A DNA stretch of 64,000 bases from Porphyra umbilicalis (Eukaryota; Rhodophyta; Bangiophyceae; Bangiales; Bangiaceae): NCBI GenBank assembly GCA_002049455.2, contig KV919014.1, positions 52,512-116,511 on the forward strand, written 5' to 3'. Below are positions 35,976 through 46,462 of this stretch, piece after piece (position 1 is the first letter of the stretch; every line of letters begins with the position of its first letter). Made by a program: the position numbers and the translations under genes. A model generated the notes under the pieces. That model worked only from the letters and a program-made list of their open reading frames with translations. It was not told the DNA's origin and searched no databases.

Positions 35976-37106
35976 TCACAGGTAACGTACATTAAACAGC
36001 GTCTGGAGGCCTTCGTTCCCGCGGCGGATCTCGGTGACAAACTGCGTCAGCGCCGCTCGGATTGAAACGGTCTTGAGGTCGGCGCTGTCGGCGCACTCCA
36101 TCAGGGTGGCCACAAGAGCAGAGGTCTCGAGCGACTCGGCGGTTAGAGCTTGACCGTAGAAGTGGTTAGGGGCACAGAAAAACGCGTTAAGAGTGTCCCT
36201 CACTTGCGACGCGAGCTCAACGTCCGATATATGTGCAAACTTCAGCCCAGCAGTGCGAAGCTGAGCACCAGAGCGAATAGAGTAGGGGTTCTCTGACCCG
36301 TAGATCTCAACGTTAGCACCAGTGCGCCTCGCTTGCACCCCAACAGTCCGCAAAACGTCGCTCAAGCTCTTTCGCTTAGCCGGGGTGTACTTCGGCTGCT
36401 GCATTGACCGAAACGTTCGGTCAAGGGTGCCAAGGGCTGCCGCTCGCGCCTCTTCGACGGTGCTAGCCCCGCCAAATGCTGGGACAACGGGGGGCTCCGG
36501 TACAGCGCGATCACCGTGGCGCACGCGATCCGCCGCAAGGGCGCCCGCAAGTCGGGCAGCCCCAGGATTCGCACCGGCGTCCAGCGCGGCCGCGACTGCA
36601 GCATCTGCATCTCTGGTCCGTGGCTGAGCTGCCGCGCCGCCCAATCCCGCGTCGTCGACTATCGTTGATCTGGCAACGTGGGACGCCACGTGCGACTCCC
36701 GCCCAGAATCGCCAGCCGTCGCGATCAGAGACTGCTTGGCGCGAGCCCGCTTCTCTTTCAATTGGCGAGGCGTAAGCTCCCGGGCATCGATGATCACTTG
36801 GAGTCGGGTGTGCATTGCAGCGATATCATGCATTTCGCACACGAACTTGGCCTCACGCCCCTTGGGAATCACGCACGACTGCATGTCCTCTGTGTGGCCT
36901 GGGATCTTGCACGTCATGCATGCCACAGGGCACACCGCGCACGTTGTCTGCCCACAACGGGTGACACACTGATAACAAGGATCTTGCACCAGTGGGCAGG
37001 TCGAAACCATATGACCCTGCATCCTGCATGCGCTGCAACGTCTGACACGAACTGATGCTGGAAGTCCAATACGGGGGAAATATCGGTAGCGAGCAGTTCG
37101 TGGCAT
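35976..37106 (-). CDS. CCHC zinc-knuckle protein of the mariner-like element
   Basis: 376 aa, uninterrupted, ending 0.5 kb inside the right TIR. The N-terminus has a classic CX2CX4HX4C knuckle (CSACRMQGHMVSTC), then a Cys-rich stretch (CYQC, CGQTTCAVC) and a second knuckle-like CMTCKIPGHTEDMQSC. Next is a basic segment (RQLKEKRARAKQ), an Ala/Asp-rich linker and a C-terminal domain (about 240-376) without a match I recognise. It is probably a nucleic-acid-binding accessory protein. Most Tc1/mariner elements encode only a transposase, so a second intact ORF is unusual. The start is the first Met, 60 bp before the knuckle. Confidence 0.7.
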   Translation of the reverse strand: MPRTARYRYFPRIGLPASVRVRRCSACRMQGHMVSTCPLVQDPCYQCVTRCGQTTCAVCPVACMTCKIPGHTEDMQSCVIPKGREAKFVCEMHDIAAMHTRLQVIIDARELTPRQLKEKRARAKQSLIATAGDSGRESHVASHVARSTIVDDAGLGGAAAQPRTRDADAAVAAALDAGANPGAARLAGALAADRVRHGDRAVPEPPVVPAFGGASTVEEARAAALGTLDRTFRSMQQPKYTPAKRKSLSDVLRTVGVQARRTGANVEIYGSENPYSIRSGAQLRTAGLKFAHISDVELASQVRDTLNAFFCAPNHFYGQALTAESLETSALVATLMECADSADLKTVSIRAALTQFVTEIRRGNEGLQTLFNVRYL

Positions 37107-37551
37107 GCAGAACAGCGGTGTTAGAAATTTGATCGAGGTCTGTATGAACGCAACTCAACAGTTATAGCCGCTACAAGCTGGCCCGAACCGCACGCACTGC
37201 AAACCAAATGCTATGAGCGTACTCGACGTCTGGGGCGCCCCGGTGGCATGAGCGCCGGCCGAGGCTCCAGATCCAGAAGGACCACCGGCCATGCTCGGCA
37301 GCCTTGATGACAAACAGGTTCCCTGTTGCTGAAGGCCTGGTGCTGGATGGCGACAGTGACAGGCCACACGTCGACGACGATGGTCGCGACGTCGACGGTG
37401 TGGAGAACGAATGTGGCCATGAGATCGGCGCCTCATGTGCCATAACTGTGACCACAACTACGCGGCAGGCCATGTAAATTGTGGACTTTGTCTTTGAAAC
37501 AACGTTGGACTTTTCCTAATCTTTCCAGGAAATGTTTTCATCACCAACTAA
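37107..37551. other. Non-coding, upstream of the CCHC gene
   Basis: Likely promoter region of the (-) strand CCHC gene within the mariner-like element; nothing else seen. Confidence 0.5.
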
Positions 37552-37600
37552 CAGTCAGTCCTAGTCCCAGGCCGGCAGGACAAAATTGGGGGACCAGCAA
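37552..37600 (-). repeat. Right TIR of the IS630/mariner-like element
   Basis: 49-bp inverted partner of 28655-28703, followed by the duplicated TA at 37601-37602. Confidence 0.95.
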
Positions 37601-40600
37601 TACATCCTCAGCGATGGAGAGGCGGTACTCTCAAGCGGGGTGTTGAGCAACGCGTCTGTCATCGGTTCGGTCAACGAGTCCGAGAACTACGTGCTCAAGG
37701 TGACGCCGGTCAAGGCTTCGGCAAGCGCCGCCTCAACACGCATGGACGGCGATGCGGAGCTGTGGCACCGCACGTTCAACCACTTGGGCTTCGAGAACCT
37801 CAAGCGAGTGGTCGGGATGGTCGACGGGATTCCAGCTTCGGTGGCGGACGCCAAGCGCATCCTTGGCACGGTGTGTGTCCCGTGTGTTGACGGCAAGATG
37901 GCGCGTTCCCCGCATCATCGCTCCACTACAACGAGCACCAAGTGCGAGTTGGTTCACACCGACGTCGATGGGCCCTTGACGGAGTCGTTGGGCGGTTCAG
38001 TATACTTCATGACGCTGATGGAGGACTCTACTGGCTTCATTACGGCGACGCCCATCAAGACGAAGGGGATGGTACCGGACGTCATCAAGGCCCGCATTAC
38101 GCAGCTTGGGACCCTCACCGGGCTCAAAGTGAAGCGGGTGCGCCTCGATGGCGCAAAGGAGTACGTCAGCCACGATCTCAAGGCGTGGTATGACAACAAG
38201 GGCATCACGTCGGAGAAGACGGCGCCATACTCGTCGCAGCAGAACGGCAAGGCGTAGCGTGCCAACCGCTACATCATGGAGCGCGTTCGCGCGGCACTGC
38301 TGGACGCCGGTGCGGAAGAGGAGCTGTGGGCTGAGGCGCTCTCCTCGGTCATCCACGTGCTAAACCGGTCCCCTAAGGCCGGGCAAGATGTGACGCCCCT
38401 TGAGGCGCTTACGGGGCGACGCCCTGACGTGAAGGGATTTCGCGTCTGGGGGAGCCGGGCCTGGGCTCTCAAGCCCAAGCAGCAGCAGCGCAAGCTGGAA
38501 CCAAGGACTGATGTTGGCCGTTTTGTTGGCTATACCGTTGGTGGAAAGGCCTACCGCATCCTCGAGGATGATTCAAACAAGATCTTCGAGCGCCGAGACG
38601 TGCTCATGGAGGAGATCCCAAGCAAGACCATGGACAAGACGTCTGCTTCTGGTTCAAGCGCCAGTCCTCGCCTGACGGCGTGGACGGATGGTGACAAGGA
38701 GAACGGTGCGATGAACATGCTGGACGCGGAAGTCCCCAGCGGGGACGAGTATGCTGCGCAGCAGTCTTCAGAGAGCGACGGCGCGCCGGACAAGGAGGCT
38801 GTCCATGACGCGGAAGACGGCGATGATGATGACGAAAACGAGGACGCGTCGGCTCAAAAAGGGCACCAAGTGCTGCCTAACTCCACAACGGAGAGTGATG
38901 ACGACGGGGCGCAAGCACCCCGGCGGTCCAAGCGCAAGCCGGCACCAAAGGTTACCTGGTGGGAGAGCAACCCAAAGGCGTACGTGGCAGCGGGGCCATT
39001 GGGTGACGCTAAGTCTGCCTGGGACCTGAGCAAGCCGCCGACCAACGCGAAGAAGGCGCGTGCACGCTCGGACTGGCCGCTATGGAAGGCGGCAGAGAAG
39101 GAAGAGTACCTGGCGCACAAGAAGCTTGGTACCTGGTCCAAGACCCAGAACAACAACAAGCGCAAGGCCGTCAAGACTCGGTACGTGTACGACATCAAGC
39201 GCGATTCGGAAGGCAACGTGAAGAGGTACAAGGCGCGCCTGGTCGCGCAAGGCTTCAACCAAGTGCCGGGGCGTGATTTTGACGAGACGTGGGCGCCAGT
39301 GCCCAGCTCGGCAACAACACGCGCACTCTTCGCGGTGGCCGCGGCCAAGGACAGGGAGGTTCACCACGTGGACGTCAAGACGGCCTTCCTCAACGCCAAG
39401 ATGGACAAGGAGATGTACATCAACCTTCCGAAAGGCACCGAGCCGGGGGAGGCACATGAGGTCTTCCGTCTCAACCTAGCTCTGTATGGGACAAAGCAGG
39501 CGGGGCGCCTGTGGGGCATCAAGCTCGCCAAAGAGCTCAAGGCTATGGGGGCAGTCCGGTCCAAGGTGGACCCGTGCCTCTACACGTGGAGCCACCCGGT
39601 GCACGGGCTGGTTTACATCCTCGTCTACGTGGACGATCTCATCGTTGCGGGAAAGAGCCTCGACGGGGTTCAAGCGGTAAAGAACTCGGTGTCGACGACG
39701 TTCGACGTGCGCGACATGGGGGAGGTCAAGGACTTCATCGGCATGAAGGTAATGCGAGACTGGGCGGCCAACACGCTCACCCTGAGCAACCCGGGGCATG
39801 TTATCGCACTCCTTGAGGCGTTTGGAATGTCCAACTCCACGCCCAACAAGACGCCAATGCTGTCGGGGGCCAAGCTGGCCAAGACGGGGGAGAACCTCTT
39901 GCCCGACGGCAACCGATATGCCGAACTTGTCGGCTCCCTGCTTTATCTCTCTACAACGACAAGGCCGGACATTGCCTTTGCCGTGGGCGTGCTGTCGCGC
40001 TACATGGCCTGCCCCGAGGAGGACCACATGCGCGCGGCCAAGGGGGTGCTTCGGTACCTTCGCGGGGCTACGCGCCTCGGGGTCGCGTACGGCACCTACA
40101 AGCCTCTCCAAGGGTACGTCGACGCCGACTGGGCGGGCGACGTTGACGCTCGTCGGTCGACGACGGGTTTCATCTTCACACTCAACGGTGGGCCGGTCTC
40201 GTGGGCGAGCAAGCGCCAGTCGACGGTGGCAACGTCGACGGCTGAGGCCGAGTACGTGGCCGCCGCGATGGCGACCAAGGAGGCCCTTTGGCTTCGCAAG
40301 CTCTTATCGGCGCTTGGCGTCGACGGCGGTGCCGTTCCCATGGGGGAAGACAACCAGGCGTGCCTGGCGCTCGTCAACAACCCCGAGGCAACGGGGCGCA
40401 CCAAGCACGTGGACGTCGCGTACCACATGGTGCGCGATTACGTGGCGCGCGGCGACGTGACCTTTTACTTCCTGCCGAGTGCTGAGATGCCCGCGGACGG
40501 GCTCACCAAGGCGCTGCCGGGGCCGGCGTTCAAGGCCTTCCGTGACGCAGCGGGTGTCGGGCCCGACTTGGGCGTGGCGGCGGGCGCGCTTGAGCCCGAC

Positions 40601-40741
40601 CTGGCGTGCTAACGCACGTCGTCACACTGCCCGGCTTTGGGGCGCTAAAGGGCTTTAGCGCATCCGGCTGGGCGGGCCCGGGCGCCGATTTCAAGAATTC
40701 GGGCCCGGATGTCGCGGCCTGGAAGATCGTTCCGGGACCGG

Positions 40742-40837
40742 CACGTGGCGCTGTTGCAACACGTGGCGCAGTTGCAACACGTGGCGCTGTTGCAACACGT
40801 GGTGCCGTTGCAACACGTGGTGTCGGTGCAACACGTG
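40742..40837. repeat. Six CACGTG boxes in an 18-bp tandem repeat
   Basis: CACGTG occurs at 40742, 40760, 40778, 40796, 40814 and 40832 within units of the form ttgcaacacgtggcgctg. It lies 130 bp after Copia pol, in the 3' region. CACGTG is the E-box/G-box core bound by bHLH and bZIP factors in many eukaryotes; regulatory use here is inference. Confidence 0.9.
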
Positions 40838-42879
40838 GCGATGGGGCTAAAGTGCTTTGGGCCCTCTTCTGGTGGTGCCCGACGGGCCGGATGGGGTCGT
40901 ACGGGCACCCGGACGGGTCGGGCGTGGTCAGGGCACCTGCCCGGTCCTTCCTGGGCCCTTTCCGAGGTCGGTTGAAAAACTGAGTTTTGGAAGGGGTCTA
41001 GGAGCATTCTTACCAATGTCGGGCCAACGGTCTGAATCGGTGAAATGAAACCGCTACGTGTGGCCCTGCGAGTGGTCAGTTGCCAACGGGCCAACGCGTT
41101 GCCAACGGGCAATGTAATGGATGAAGCAGAGTGGGCTACCTTTCGAAGATCTGAGCGCCGTTGGCCTCGACGTTGTTGGCCGCACTGCGTGGTTGCCAAC
41201 GGAGGACACGTATCAGCGTCGTCACCAGTATGGAAATGCAGAGGCGTCCGTAGAATGCGTGCCGAACATGTCACGGAAAGCGTGTGAACGGAGCCCGAGC
41301 CACCCAAATCAAGGCAATCTTGCGAGACACGTGGAGGCCTTTCGGTACCATTTGTGATTGAATCCGCTCGAGTGCGTGACACGTGCTGCGGTCGCACCCC
41401 CTCAGGTTGTGGAAGGTGTTGGAGGCTGAATCATGCCGGTCGAGCGGTCGCCTGCGACCACAGTGGCCTGACGAACCGCGCAAACGAGTGGCCCAAGAGC
41501 CATGTGCGTGTCCCTCTCTGCCGGGTGCGTGCCAACTTTGGCTGACGAGGGCGGCTTTCAAGGAGCTGGCACGCCGCACCTCCGGGCTGTTCTTTTCGAA
41601 AAGGACCTGGGCTCGGCCAGATGGGATGGATAAGGGGTTGCGACCGAGATCCGAGAACTTTTGAGTGCTTGTTTGTGCACTGTTGTTGTTGCCCAGTGCG
41701 GTTTCGGGCGTCTTGACAGTTGTGAGATTGGAAACGTAGACAGACCAGGCAGCAAGGTCACTGTCAAACCGTGCACTCGGGCGATAGAGCATGAGCGTTG
41801 TTGCTCGCCTCCGCGTGCTGTCCCGTTGTGTGTGATTGCTGACCACAGGGTGGGAGGCCAACCTCAACCCAGCCCCACCTCCAGCCCCACGCCGGCCGCA
41901 TCTCCAACGACGCCACTACCGCAAGACCAACCCCCCACACTTGTCCCACCTAGAACCAACCTAGAACTGTCCCGCCCCCACCCCACCTCCGCCCGAGCGC
42001 AGCGAACAACTATCAGCAGTAAACAGCGCTGTACTGGCAACGATGAGCGCACCCTTTGCCCTGGTCTGCCTGCGCCGTCCCCCGACCCGCCCCACGCGAC
42101 CGTCGCCTCATCATGGACCATGATGTTCCTCACCGTCCCTCCGCAACTGCACCGAAACGCCTCGGAGGCCGGATTGCAGCCCGCAGCCGCCGGCAGGCGG
42201 CCGCAGACTCCAACGCTCTGGGTCCAGTGCCGGGCAGTGGCCGCTTGCAGTCACTGCAGTCACAATTGGAGGCCACCGCCCGACGCTGGGCGTAGGGCCC
42301 AGGGGTCTGCGGCCGGCCACGGTGGGCATGCGCACCTGTTCGTCTTTTTTTCTCTCACATTTTTTCCCCACGGCAGCCGAGGGCGCCACTGCTGGTCCAT
42401 GCGGCCGCCGCTACGGCGGCAGCCATCGTACGGAGTTGAGGACGGCCGAGTGGCGGTGCACGCTCGCGCTCCCCCCCCTTCCTTTCCCACGCACCGCGGC
42501 GCTGCTCGCATGCACAGCCGCATCGCGCTTGTGCACTGCCTGTCTCGACGACGCCGCCCCAGACGCGCTGGGAGAGTACCCCCGCGCCTCAGGACTGGGG
42601 GCGGAACACCCAATTGAAACCCCATATTTTCGGCCACATGGCTGTGAGGCCGTAGGTCAGAGAGACGGGACGAGCTTCTGTGGGAGAAAAAAAAAAAGAC
42701 GAAGTACAGGAACAAAGGTCGCATCCACAAAGCTCTACGGCCACCGCGCCCGCGGAGATGCTCACCACGCTGGTGCCGCCGCTGAGGGCGGGAGGGTTGA
42801 CTGGAGCGGCGGGGCTGGCTGGTGCGGCCGCGCTGGGGACTGTCGCCAGTTTTGCTGCGCGGCGGCAGCGGGAGAGGAA

Positions 42880-44970
42880 GAGGGGGTGCGGATGGGTGTG
42901 GTTCTGGTGGACGGCGGCGCGGAGGTGGGGACGCGGCCATTAAAAGCTGCGGCGGCGGGAGCGAGGCGGTAGCCGGCGGTCGGGGACTGCTGCGGCAAAA
43001 GCGGCAGCCGCTGGCTGCGGGACGAGGCCAGGAGAAGGTGTGGCGGTCGGTGCGGGAGGCTGCGGGGGCGGCCACCGCGGAGGCGGCGGTCAGTGGCGTT
43101 GGCAGCGGCGGCGGCGACAGCGAGAAGGGGGGCGGGAGCGGGGTCGGCCGTCAGCGGGGGCGGCGACTGCGGGGGAGGCGGCGGCGGGGGCGGCGGACGG
43201 CGACGAAGAGGCAGGGCGCGACGGTGGGCGGCGGCAGCGGCGGAAGCGTCGGCCGGCAACAGCGGCGGGGGTGGCGAAAGCAGGGGCGGCCAACGATGCC
43301 GGTGCAAAGAGCGGCATGGGCGGCGCGGGCGCCGACGGTCGGCGGCAGCTTGGGCGGCCGTCGTCAGCGGCGCGGAAGGTCGCGCTGCAAGAGGCGGCGG
43401 AGAGGGCGAACGCGGTGGCCGTGGACGGCCGTGTCGTCGGCGGCGGCGGCGACGGTGGGGGCCGTGGTGGGCGGCGTTTTCATTGGTGGCGGCCAGGGCA
43501 GGTGCGGCGGTCGACTGTGGCGTCCGAAGCAGTTGGGGCCAGGAGGGAAGCGGCGCCGGGCGGTGGCGAGGGTGGCGGTCGTTTGCGGTGCAAACGGGGC
43601 CGGGGACGGCGGCGGCAGGATCAGCGATGGGGGCGGCGGCGGCGGCGGCGGCGGCGGCACCGGCGCGGGCAGGAGCAGTGGCGGGGGCGGCGGCTGGGGC
43701 TGGAGCCGGGGCCGGCGGCGGCGGCGGCGGCGGCGGGACAGGAGCCGGCGGCCGGTGGCGGCTGACGGGACGGCGTCGGTCCTTGTCGGTTGGGGCGGTC
43801 TCGGAAGTGGCGAAGAAGGCGGCGGCGGGCGCCGACTGGCGAGGCGTGGGCGAAGGCAAGACGGAACGAATGTCGGCGGGGGAGATGCTGGCGGTCCGTG
43901 GAAGCGATGACGCCCGTCGGCGCCGGCGTGAGGGCCGACGACGTCTCGGGCGGCGAACGGCGGCGGCGGGGTCGGCGTGCGGCGACGGTGGGGACGTGGG
44001 CGTGGGTGAGGGAGGTCGCAGGCAAGGGCCGTGACGGGGGAGGCAACGGGGGGCGCAGCGGTAGGCTTCGGCGACGACAGGGGCGGGGGTTCGGGCCGGG
44101 AAGGAGGGGGCGGCAGCGGGGACGGGGACGGCGAGGGCGCGGGGGGCGGCAGTCGGCAGCGGCGGAATGGGCGGTTGACGACGGCGGGGACGCGGGCCCG
44201 CGTGGGGCGGTGGTCGATGACGGCGAGGGGGCAGCGATCGGCGGCTGTAGCGGCGGAGGTTGTCGTCGTCGGCGGCGGTGACGACGGCGAGGGAGGCGGT
44301 GGGCAAAGGCGGCGGTCGGCGGGGGTAGCGGCTGGGCCGGCGACGGCTGGGGCGCGGGGGGCGGCAGATGGAGGCGTATGGGGGGGCGGACGATGACAGC
44401 CAGGATGCGTGCGCGGGCCGAGGCGGCGTTCAGCGACGGCGGGGGGTTCGGCTGTCGGCAGCGAGGGCGGCGGTCGGCGGTGGAGGTGGGGGCGGATGAC
44501 GACGATCGGGACGGGCGTGCGGGCGGTGGCGGCGATCTCTGCGGGCGGGGAGGGCGGCCGTCGGCAGCAGGGGGGCGGTCGGCAGAGGCGTTGAGGGAAG
44601 ATAGAGACAGCGGGGACGGGTCTGGGGGCCGTGGCGGAGATCGGCGGTGCCGGCGATCGGCGGGGGCGGTGGCGGCGGACGGGGCAGACGGCGACGGCGG
44701 GGACGGGGGTGCGGGCGGTAACGGCGATGCCGATGCCGGCGGTGCCGGCAGTCGGTGGGGCTGGAGGGGTCGGTGGGGGCGGCGGTCGGCAGGGGCGGCA
44801 TCGGTCGGCGGCGGGGACCTGGGTGAGGGCGGTACCTGCGGCGACGCCTGTGGCCGCCGTCGGCGGCGGCGCCTGGGGGGGCGGGGCAGAGAGGGTGCGT
44901 CGGTGGAGCGGCGATGGGGGAGGGGATGCGGGGGATGCCTGGGGTACCCTGGGGCAGTGTCTACAGTGAG
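42880..44970. repeat. GGC-rich low-complexity tract
   Basis: Nearly pure G/C (G-rich on this strand) with few T or A, so all six frames are long and open and the Gly/Arg or Pro/Arg reading frames are artefacts. It resembles the C-rich tract at 1-2,030 in the opposite strand sense. It has many G-runs that could form quadruplexes. Confidence 0.8.
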
Positions 44971-45373
44971 GGTGTAGGCTCAATTCATCAGGTGGCGGCA
45001 GGCGCGGCCGCTTGGCGACTGGGAGCGGGGCCGTGCCCCGGCCCCGCCTCGTGTGCCCCCTCAATCGCTCAGATCCACATGTTTCGTCAGTGTCGGTGTG
45101 ACAGCGCCGCGCGTCCGACGGGTCCTAAAGGGCGTTCGGCCACGTGCCAACGCAGGAGGGATACGTGACGCACTCCAACGATTGGAACCCTGAGGCCGAG
45201 CTGAATCGCGGCCGTCCAGTTCCGAGAGGTACCATATTCCATCCGTGGGTGGCTGTCGAAACAAAAATATGATAAATTGGGCAATCTGAGGACAATATGA
45301 ACTGCCACATGTCACTCATTTAACCCCGTGAAACCGCGATGGACCAATCAGAGCACAGAACCCGTTCGCCCCA

Positions 45374-45420
45374 GGGCCAACGAGTTGCCAACGGAGGCTC
45401 CGTTGGCAACTCGTTGGCCC
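45374..45420. repeat. Near-perfect 47-bp palindrome of TTGGCCAACG-type words
   Basis: gggccaacgagttgccaacg continues into its own reverse complement around a centre at 45,397. It is one of several ccaacg/cgttgg words inside the TA-flanked element. Confidence 0.85.
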
Positions 45421-45619
45421 CGGGGCCAACGGCTCCGACCCCGAATCGGACACAAGTACATTCGCGTTTTAACTCGCTTGACCTCCGTTGGCAACGCCGC
45501 GTGCACGTTCGACATTGTTACCCGCCCCGAGAACTGGCCAACGGCGAATTTGAGACACGTTTCTGCAACGTGTGCCCAATATGGCGTTGGCCCGACATTG
45601 GTGGGAATGCTCTAAAGGG

Positions 45620-45990
45620 CTTTAGCCCCGCCGTGAGAACGGTCATTGTGGGGGTGGTGCCCGATGGACCGGATGGGGTCCTACGGGCACAAGGGAGGCC
45701 CGGAGATGCCTCCGGCATCCTCGCGGGCCTGTTTTGGCCCCATCGGAGGTCGGTTGAAAAACCGACCTCTGGACATGGGGCTCCAGGGCTTTAGACCCCC
45801 GGCCAGAATGGTCACTGTGGGGGTGGTGCCCGATGGACCGGATGGGGTCCTACGGGCATCAGGGAGGCCCGGAGGTGCCTCTGGCATCCTCGCGGGTCTG
45901 CTTTGGCCCCATCGGAGGTCAGTTGAAAAACCGACCTCTGGACATGGGGCTAAAGGGCTTTAGACCCCTCTGCATGAAAGGGGTCTAAAG
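45620..45990. repeat. 168-bp tandem repeat in the Copia 3' region
   Basis: ccgatggaccggatggggtc starts at 45661 and 45829. A diverged third copy lies at about 40,857-40,975, on the other side of the 4.6-kb insertion, in the same orientation. Units contain the palindromic word ctaaagggctttag. Confidence 0.85.
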
Positions 45991-46081
45991 GGCTTTAGAC
46001 CCCTCGGTCAGATCGTCCCCGGAGAGCCTTGCATGGACTTTCGATGACGGGAATTTGACCGGGTGGGAGGAATTACCCTGG

Positions 46082-46095
46082 GGTACTGGGGGGAG
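46082..46095 (+). promoter_or_regulatory. Likely polypurine tract of Copia
   Basis: ggtactggggggag lies directly before the 3' LTR, the usual place for second-strand priming. It is G-rich but broken by two pyrimidines. Confidence 0.5.
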
Positions 46096-46462
46096 TGTGA
46101 AGTGTACTTCCGCAGTCCCCCAGGGACAATTGGCCCTTGCGTAAGTCGTAAGTCTTTGTATTTGTGTGGTGACACTGCATGTACTTGATTGTAGATCTTT
46201 CAGCGGGGAACCCATTAGGGGTTGAGCTCCGGGGGAGATTTGTGTGGGGAGCGGCGCCTGGAGTGTGAGGCTGTGGGCGCCCTCCGGAGGTGCGGGAGCT
46301 GCCCTGGGAGGTGCCGTGCGGGCCTTGTCGGCCGCGCCATTGGGGGTGCCTGGGAAGGCCCTGCGGCTGAGGCGGCCTGGGGGATATCAGGCACGGCTTC
46401 GCAGGCCTGGGAACGCAGTGCCTAGTAAAATAACGCACCCACTCAACATCATCGACTTCACA
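46096..46462 (+). repeat. Copia 3' LTR
   Basis: 367 bp, same ends and length as the 5' LTR, one mismatch. Followed by gccgt, the unmutated target duplication. Confidence 0.95.

Larger units (their letters stand above)
28655..37600 (+). mobile_element. IS630/Tc1-mariner-type transposon, 8,946 bp, in Copia pol
   Basis: TA occurs on both sides (28653-28654 and 37601-37602). The 49-bp terminal inverted repeats begin TTGCTGGTCCCC and differ at 3 positions. The element carries a DDE_3 transposase near its left end, a large palindrome in the middle and a CCHC protein gene near its right end. Removing the element with one TA makes the gag-pol frame continuous. It is much longer than a typical Tc1/mariner element because of the central palindrome. 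Confidence 0.95.
27492..40612 (+). pseudogene. Copia gag-pol, split by a DNA transposon and one TAG
   Basis: The first Met after the LTR is at 27492. The coding parts are 27492-28654 and 37603-40612, about 1,390 residues when joined at the TA site. The first part holds the UBN2-type gag, a CCHC knuckle (CYYCDKRGHMKRDC) and the protease motif LDSGATNH. The second part holds the integrase zinc site (WHRTFNHLG...CVPC) and the catalytic Asp residues in HTDVDGP and RLDGAKEY. It continues with reverse transcriptase (YVDDL) and RNase H (DADWAGD, TAEAEYVA, KHVDVAYH). A TAG at 38255-38257 replaces the codon after QNGKA, which in Copia integrases is the catalytic Glu. The mariner-like insertion splits a Tyr codon. 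The copy is therefore dead for its own integration unless stop and insertion are bypassed. Confidence 0.95.
41001..45612. mobile_element. TA-flanked 4.6-kb non-autonomous element in the Copia 3' region
   Basis: The inverted ends read GAGCATTCTTACCAATGTCG (left, after one extra G) and, reversed, GAGCATTCCCACCAATGTCG (right), continuing through GGCCAACG. TA is present on both sides (40999-41000, 45613-45614). Closing the gap recreates ggggtctaaagggcttt, a word found in the flanking Copia repeats, which supports a real insertion. No transposase is visible inside; the centre is the GGC-rich tract. Many ttgccaacgg words lie near both ends. A relic of a similar end is at 55.46-55.53 kb. Confidence 0.72.
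26969..46462 (+). mobile_element. Copia-type LTR retrotransposon carrying two further insertions
   Basis: Two direct 367-bp LTRs (TGTGAAGT...ACTTCACA) bound the element. They flank a primer site, a gag-pol frame in Copia order (protease, integrase, reverse transcriptase, RNase H) and a G-rich tract before the 3' LTR. The flanks are gcagt (26964-26968) and gccgt (46463-46467): a 5-bp target duplication with one change, the original being gccgt as in neighbouring repeat units. The LTRs differ at a single position (tatg/taag), so insertion was recent. Its 19.5-kb length is due to an 8.9-kb insertion in pol and a 4.6-kb insertion in the 3' region; without them it is about 5.9 kb, usual for Copia. 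Confidence 0.96.

Noticed and set aside
41661-42617. 318-aa frame inside the 4.6-kb insertion
   Set aside because: Pro/Arg-rich, no domain, overlaps similar frames on the other strand.
42762-45064. Long Gly/Arg and Pro-rich frames on both strands
   Set aside because: Same composition artefact in the GGC-rich tract.
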